Assembly: GCA_002305755.1 (NCBI GenBank)
Contig: DBQV01000008.1
Coordinates: forward strand, 65,205 to 89,458
Source of the DNA: Christensenella sp. UBA1385
GTDB lineage: Bacteria; Bacillota; Clostridia; Christensenellales; Aristaeellaceae
Direction: 5' to 3'
Length of the DNA: 24,254 nucleotides
Shown: one piece after another, positions 22,319 to 24,254 of the stretch
How the letters are laid out: each line of letters begins with the position of its first letter
Position numbering within the stretch: position 1 is the first letter of the stretch
Made by a program: the position numbers and the translations under genes
Notes under the pieces: model-generated
What the model was told of the DNA's origin: nothing
The model's input: only the letters and a program-made list of their open reading frames with translations
Databases searched by the model: none

Positions 22319-22356
22319 ATACCGCGTTGACTTTCAAAAACGGACCGGAGGCACAC

Positions 22357-23553
22357 ATGGCACTCAGCGTTTCAGCGGTATGCAGCGGCATCACTCCCTC
22401 AGCCACCCTGCGGCTCAACGCCCTGGCGGCGGAAAAGCGCAGGCAGGGGCTCGACGTCATCAGCCTGGCGGCCGGCGAGCCGGATTTCCCCACCCCCGAG
22501 CACATCCGGGCGGCGGGCTGCGCGGCCATCGATGCCGGGCGCACCGTCTATACCGCTACGGCGGGCATTCCGGAGCTGCGCGCGGAGCTGGCCGCGCGCT
22601 ACCGGCGACTGGGCGTGCCCTATCAGGCCGATCAGATGATCGTGACCACGGGGGCCAAGCAGGCGCTGCTGGGCGCGCTGACCGCGCTGCTCAACCCCGG
22701 CGACGAGGTGCTGCTGCCCGCGCCCTGCTGGCTGAGCTACCCGGAGATGATCCGCATGGCGGGCGGCGTACCCGTGCCGGTGATCGCCTCCGCCGGAGAG
22801 GGCTTTATCCCCTCGCCCCGGCAGCTGAAGGCGGCCGTCACAGGCCGCACCCGGGCCGTGCTGCTCAACAACCCCTGCAACCCCACCGGCGCGGTATGGT
22901 CGGGGGAGCAGCTGCTCTCCCTGTGCGAATTGGCGCGCAGGCACGATCTGGCCATCATCAGCGACGAGATCTATGAGAGCCTCTGCTACGAGGGGCGCAG
23001 CTCCACCGTGACGGCGGGCCTGAGCGAGGACGCGCTGGAGCGCACCGTGACTGTCTCCGGCTTTTCCAAGGCCTACGCCATGACCGGCTGGCGGCTGGGA
23101 TGGGCGGCTGGCCCGCGGCACATCATCGCCGCGATGGACGCCTGGCAGGGCCACGCGACGGGCAACCCCAGCAGCGTGTCGCAGTACGCGGGCCTGGAAG
23201 CCCTGCGCGGCGACCAGAGCGGGGTGGAGACCATGCGCCTTGCCTTTGAACAGCGCCGCGCGCTGATCCTCTCGCTGCTGGACGGTGTGCCGGGTCTTCG
23301 CTATACCGTGCCCTACGGGGCCTTCTATGTGCTGGCCGATGTGCGCGGCCTGCTGGGCAAGCGCTGCCGGGGCGAGGTGATCGGCAGCGCGGGGCGGCTG
23401 TGCGAGCTGCTGATGGAGCACGCCCTTGTTTCCATCGTGCCGGGCGACGGCTTCTACGCCCCCGGCTGCGTGCGCCTGAGCTACGCCATCAAAGAAAGCC
23501 GCCTGGCGGAAGCCGTGCGGCGGATCAAAGCGTTCGCGGAATCGCTGGAATAG
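22357..23553 (+). CDS. Class I/II PLP-dependent aminotransferase (aspartate aminotransferase-like)
   Basis: A 398-residue fold-type I enzyme of the aspartate aminotransferase Ib type that moves amino groups between amino acids and 2-oxo acids. The PLP-binding lysine is K238 in SGFSKAYAMTGWRLGW. Other hallmarks are AAGEPDF (38-44), NNPCNPTG (171-178), SDEIY (202-206), and the substrate-carboxylate arginine in GCVRLSYA near the C-terminus. All key residues are intact. The true substrate (aspartate, alanine, aromatic or other) cannot be fixed. The ATG at 22357 has GGAGG (22347-22351) at good spacing and gives the usual N-terminus; the TTG at 22327 that extends the frame lacks a ribosome binding site. 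It is a single-gene unit, ended by a terminator. Confidence 0.94.
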   Translation: MALSVSAVCSGITPSATLRLNALAAEKRRQGLDVISLAAGEPDFPTPEHIRAAGCAAIDAGRTVYTATAGIPELRAELAARYRRLGVPYQADQMIVTTGAKQALLGALTALLNPGDEVLLPAPCWLSYPEMIRMAGGVPVPVIASAGEGFIPSPRQLKAAVTGRTRAVLLNNPCNPTGAVWSGEQLLSLCELARRHDLAIISDEIYESLCYEGRSSTVTAGLSEDALERTVTVSGFSKAYAMTGWRLGWAAGPRHIIAAMDAWQGHATGNPSSVSQYAGLEALRGDQSGVETMRLAFEQRRALILSLLDGVPGLRYTVPYGAFYVLADVRGLLGKRCRGEVIGSAGRLCELLMEHALVSIVPGDGFYAPGCVRLSYAIKESRLAEAVRRIKAFAESLE

Positions 23554-23571
23554 AAAACGAAACAAACCGTC

Positions 23572-23606
23572 CGGCCCGTGGCTCAGCGCTGCGGGCCGAT
23601 TTTTTT
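23572..23606 (+). terminator. Intrinsic terminator of the aminotransferase gene, lying in the mnmG 3' end
   Basis: CGGCCCG (23572-23578) pairs with CGGGCCG (23592-23598) around a 13-base loop and is followed by A and seven Ts. It starts 18 bases after the aminotransferase stop. The right arm and T-run lie inside the convergent mnmG reading frame. On the minus strand the hairpin is followed by GGTTTGTTTCGTTTTC, so it may also end mnmG transcripts. Confidence 0.75.
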
Positions 23607-24254
23607 GAGATAGACCTGCAGCACGGCGATATCCGCCGGCGAAACGCCGGGGATGCGGGCGGCCTGGCCCAGCGTGAGGGGGCGCTGGCGGTCGAGCTTC
23701 TGCCGCGCCTCCAGGCGCAGGCTGTCGATGGCGGCATAGCGGAGACCTTCGGGCAGGCGGGTGCTTTCCATGCCCTGCGTTTTCAGGATCTGCTGCTCCT
23801 CCTTTTTCAGGTACCCCTCGTACTTGACCGTGATCTCGGCCTGCCGGCGCGCGCCGCCGCCAAAGCCGGCAAGCGCCGCCTCGGGGGCGATATCCTCCAG
23901 CGTGTTCTCCGGCTGGCGCAGGGCCTGCGTCAGCCCCTGCTCTTCAAGCCAGGCGAGCAGCGCCATCGTTTCCTTCTGCTTGCGTTCGGCGCGGCGCATG
24001 CGCTCATCGCCGGCCAGGCCGATCTCATGGGCGAGCGCGGTGAGCCGCAGGTCGGCATTGTCCTGCCGCAGGTGCAGCCGGTGCTCGGCCCGGCTGGTCA
24101 TCATGCGGTAGGGCTCGTCCGTGCCCTTCACGGTGAGGTCGTCCGTCAGCACGCCGATGTATGCCTGCGCGCGCGTGAGGATCAGGGGCTCGCGGCCCTT
24201 TGCCTCCTGCGCGGCGTTGATGCCGGCCAGCAGGCCCTGCGCCGCCGCCTCCTC
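23583..24254 (-). CDS. mnmG: tRNA uridine-5-carboxymethylaminomethyl(34) synthesis enzyme MnmG, C-terminal part
   Basis: The minus-strand frame is open from the right window edge to a TGA at 23583-23585, giving the last 223 residues of a protein of about 620-630. EAAAQGLLAGINAA near the edge, AYIGVLTDDLTVKGTDEPYRMMTSRAEHRL and the C-terminal IPGVSPADIAVLQVYLKK are diagnostic of MnmG (GidA). With MnmE this FAD enzyme modifies the wobble uridine of several tRNAs. The visible part covers the end of the FAD domain and the helical domain that binds MnmE and tRNA. The N-terminus and FAD-binding motif lie outside the window. It is convergent with the aminotransferase gene, with 29 bases between the stops. 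Confidence 0.96.
   Translation of the reverse strand, partial: EEAAAQGLLAGINAAQEAKGREPLILTRAQAYIGVLTDDLTVKGTDEPYRMMTSRAEHRLHLRQDNADLRLTALAHEIGLAGDERMRRAERKQKETMALLAWLEEQGLTQALRQPENTLEDIAPEAALAGFGGGARRQAEITVKYEGYLKKEEQQILKTQGMESTRLPEGLRYAAIDSLRLEARQKLDRQRPLTLGQAARIPGVSPADIAVLQVYLKKIGPQR

Noticed and set aside
22203..22976. Plus-strand frame starting ATGAAAAAATCACAAATC that runs into the aminotransferase gene
   Set aside because: Most of it is out of frame within the aminotransferase and rich in Arg, Gly and His. No ribosome binding site is seen and the product resembles nothing known.
1..24254. CRISPR array, tRNA or rRNA genes, insertion sequences, attachment sites, riboswitches
   Set aside because: Looked for in the intergenic regions; no direct repeat series, cloverleaf, transposase or recognisable aptamer was seen. 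Small structured RNAs could be missed by eye.

Overview
The window looks like chromosomal DNA from a high-GC anaerobic Firmicute of the class Clostridia. This is an inference from several signs: a complete nine-gene V/A-type ATP synthase operon in the Enterococcus/Clostridium gene order, a NusG-domain-II plus Gx-transporter gene pair, a DUF5711-like plus CvpA pair, strong GGAGG ribosome binding sites, TTG and GTG starts, and two CUT1 sugar importers. A Christensenellales-like gut lineage is possible, but the window has no rRNA or other marker that fixes the taxon.

Layout. 1-183: tail of an unidentified gene, then a hairpin. 263-3324 (+): an ideal sigma-A promoter drives a DUF5711-like anchored propeller protein, a CvpA-family membrane protein, a NusG-domain-II membrane protein and a Gx transporter. 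These end at a hairpin that abuts the next promoter. 3403-11872 (+): V-type ATP synthase genes in the order G/H, I, K, E, C, F, A, B, D (ntpFIKECGABD order). Most genes overlap or are a few bases apart, and a strong terminator closes the operon. Catalytic and ion-binding residues are intact, and the rotor subunit keeps the residues that bind Na+ in Enterococcus hirae NtpK. 11936-18550 (-): a sugar operon read leftwards, with solute-binding protein, two permeases, LacI-family regulator and GH116 beta-glycosidase. Its promoter (TTGACA, 17 bp, TATACT) carries a 12-bp palindrome at the expected transcription start. 18805-22087 (-): a second CUT1 operon (binding protein and two permeases) with its own promoter, a 16-bp perfect palindrome as candidate operator, and a terminator. 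22357-23553 (+): a class I PLP aminotransferase. 23583-24254 (-): the C-terminal third of MnmG, convergent with it.

How the parts work together. The ATP synthase couples ATP to ion (probably Na+) movement across the membrane. The first sugar operon probably imports a beta-glycoside or oligosaccharide that cytoplasmic GH116 then hydrolyses, under autogenous LacI control. Neither importer encodes its own ATPase, so a shared MsmK-type ATPase elsewhere is expected. The permease/LacI/binding-protein part of the first operon is visibly more AT-rich than the flanks, which suggests acquisition. Both binding proteins have type I signal peptides without a lipobox cysteine, which is unusual for a monoderm.

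No CRISPR array, tRNA, rRNA, transposase or phage gene was found. I see no clearly undescribed system. The best leads are the GH116 import locus with its LacI circuit, the lipobox-less binding proteins and the two CACGTG-core palindromes.
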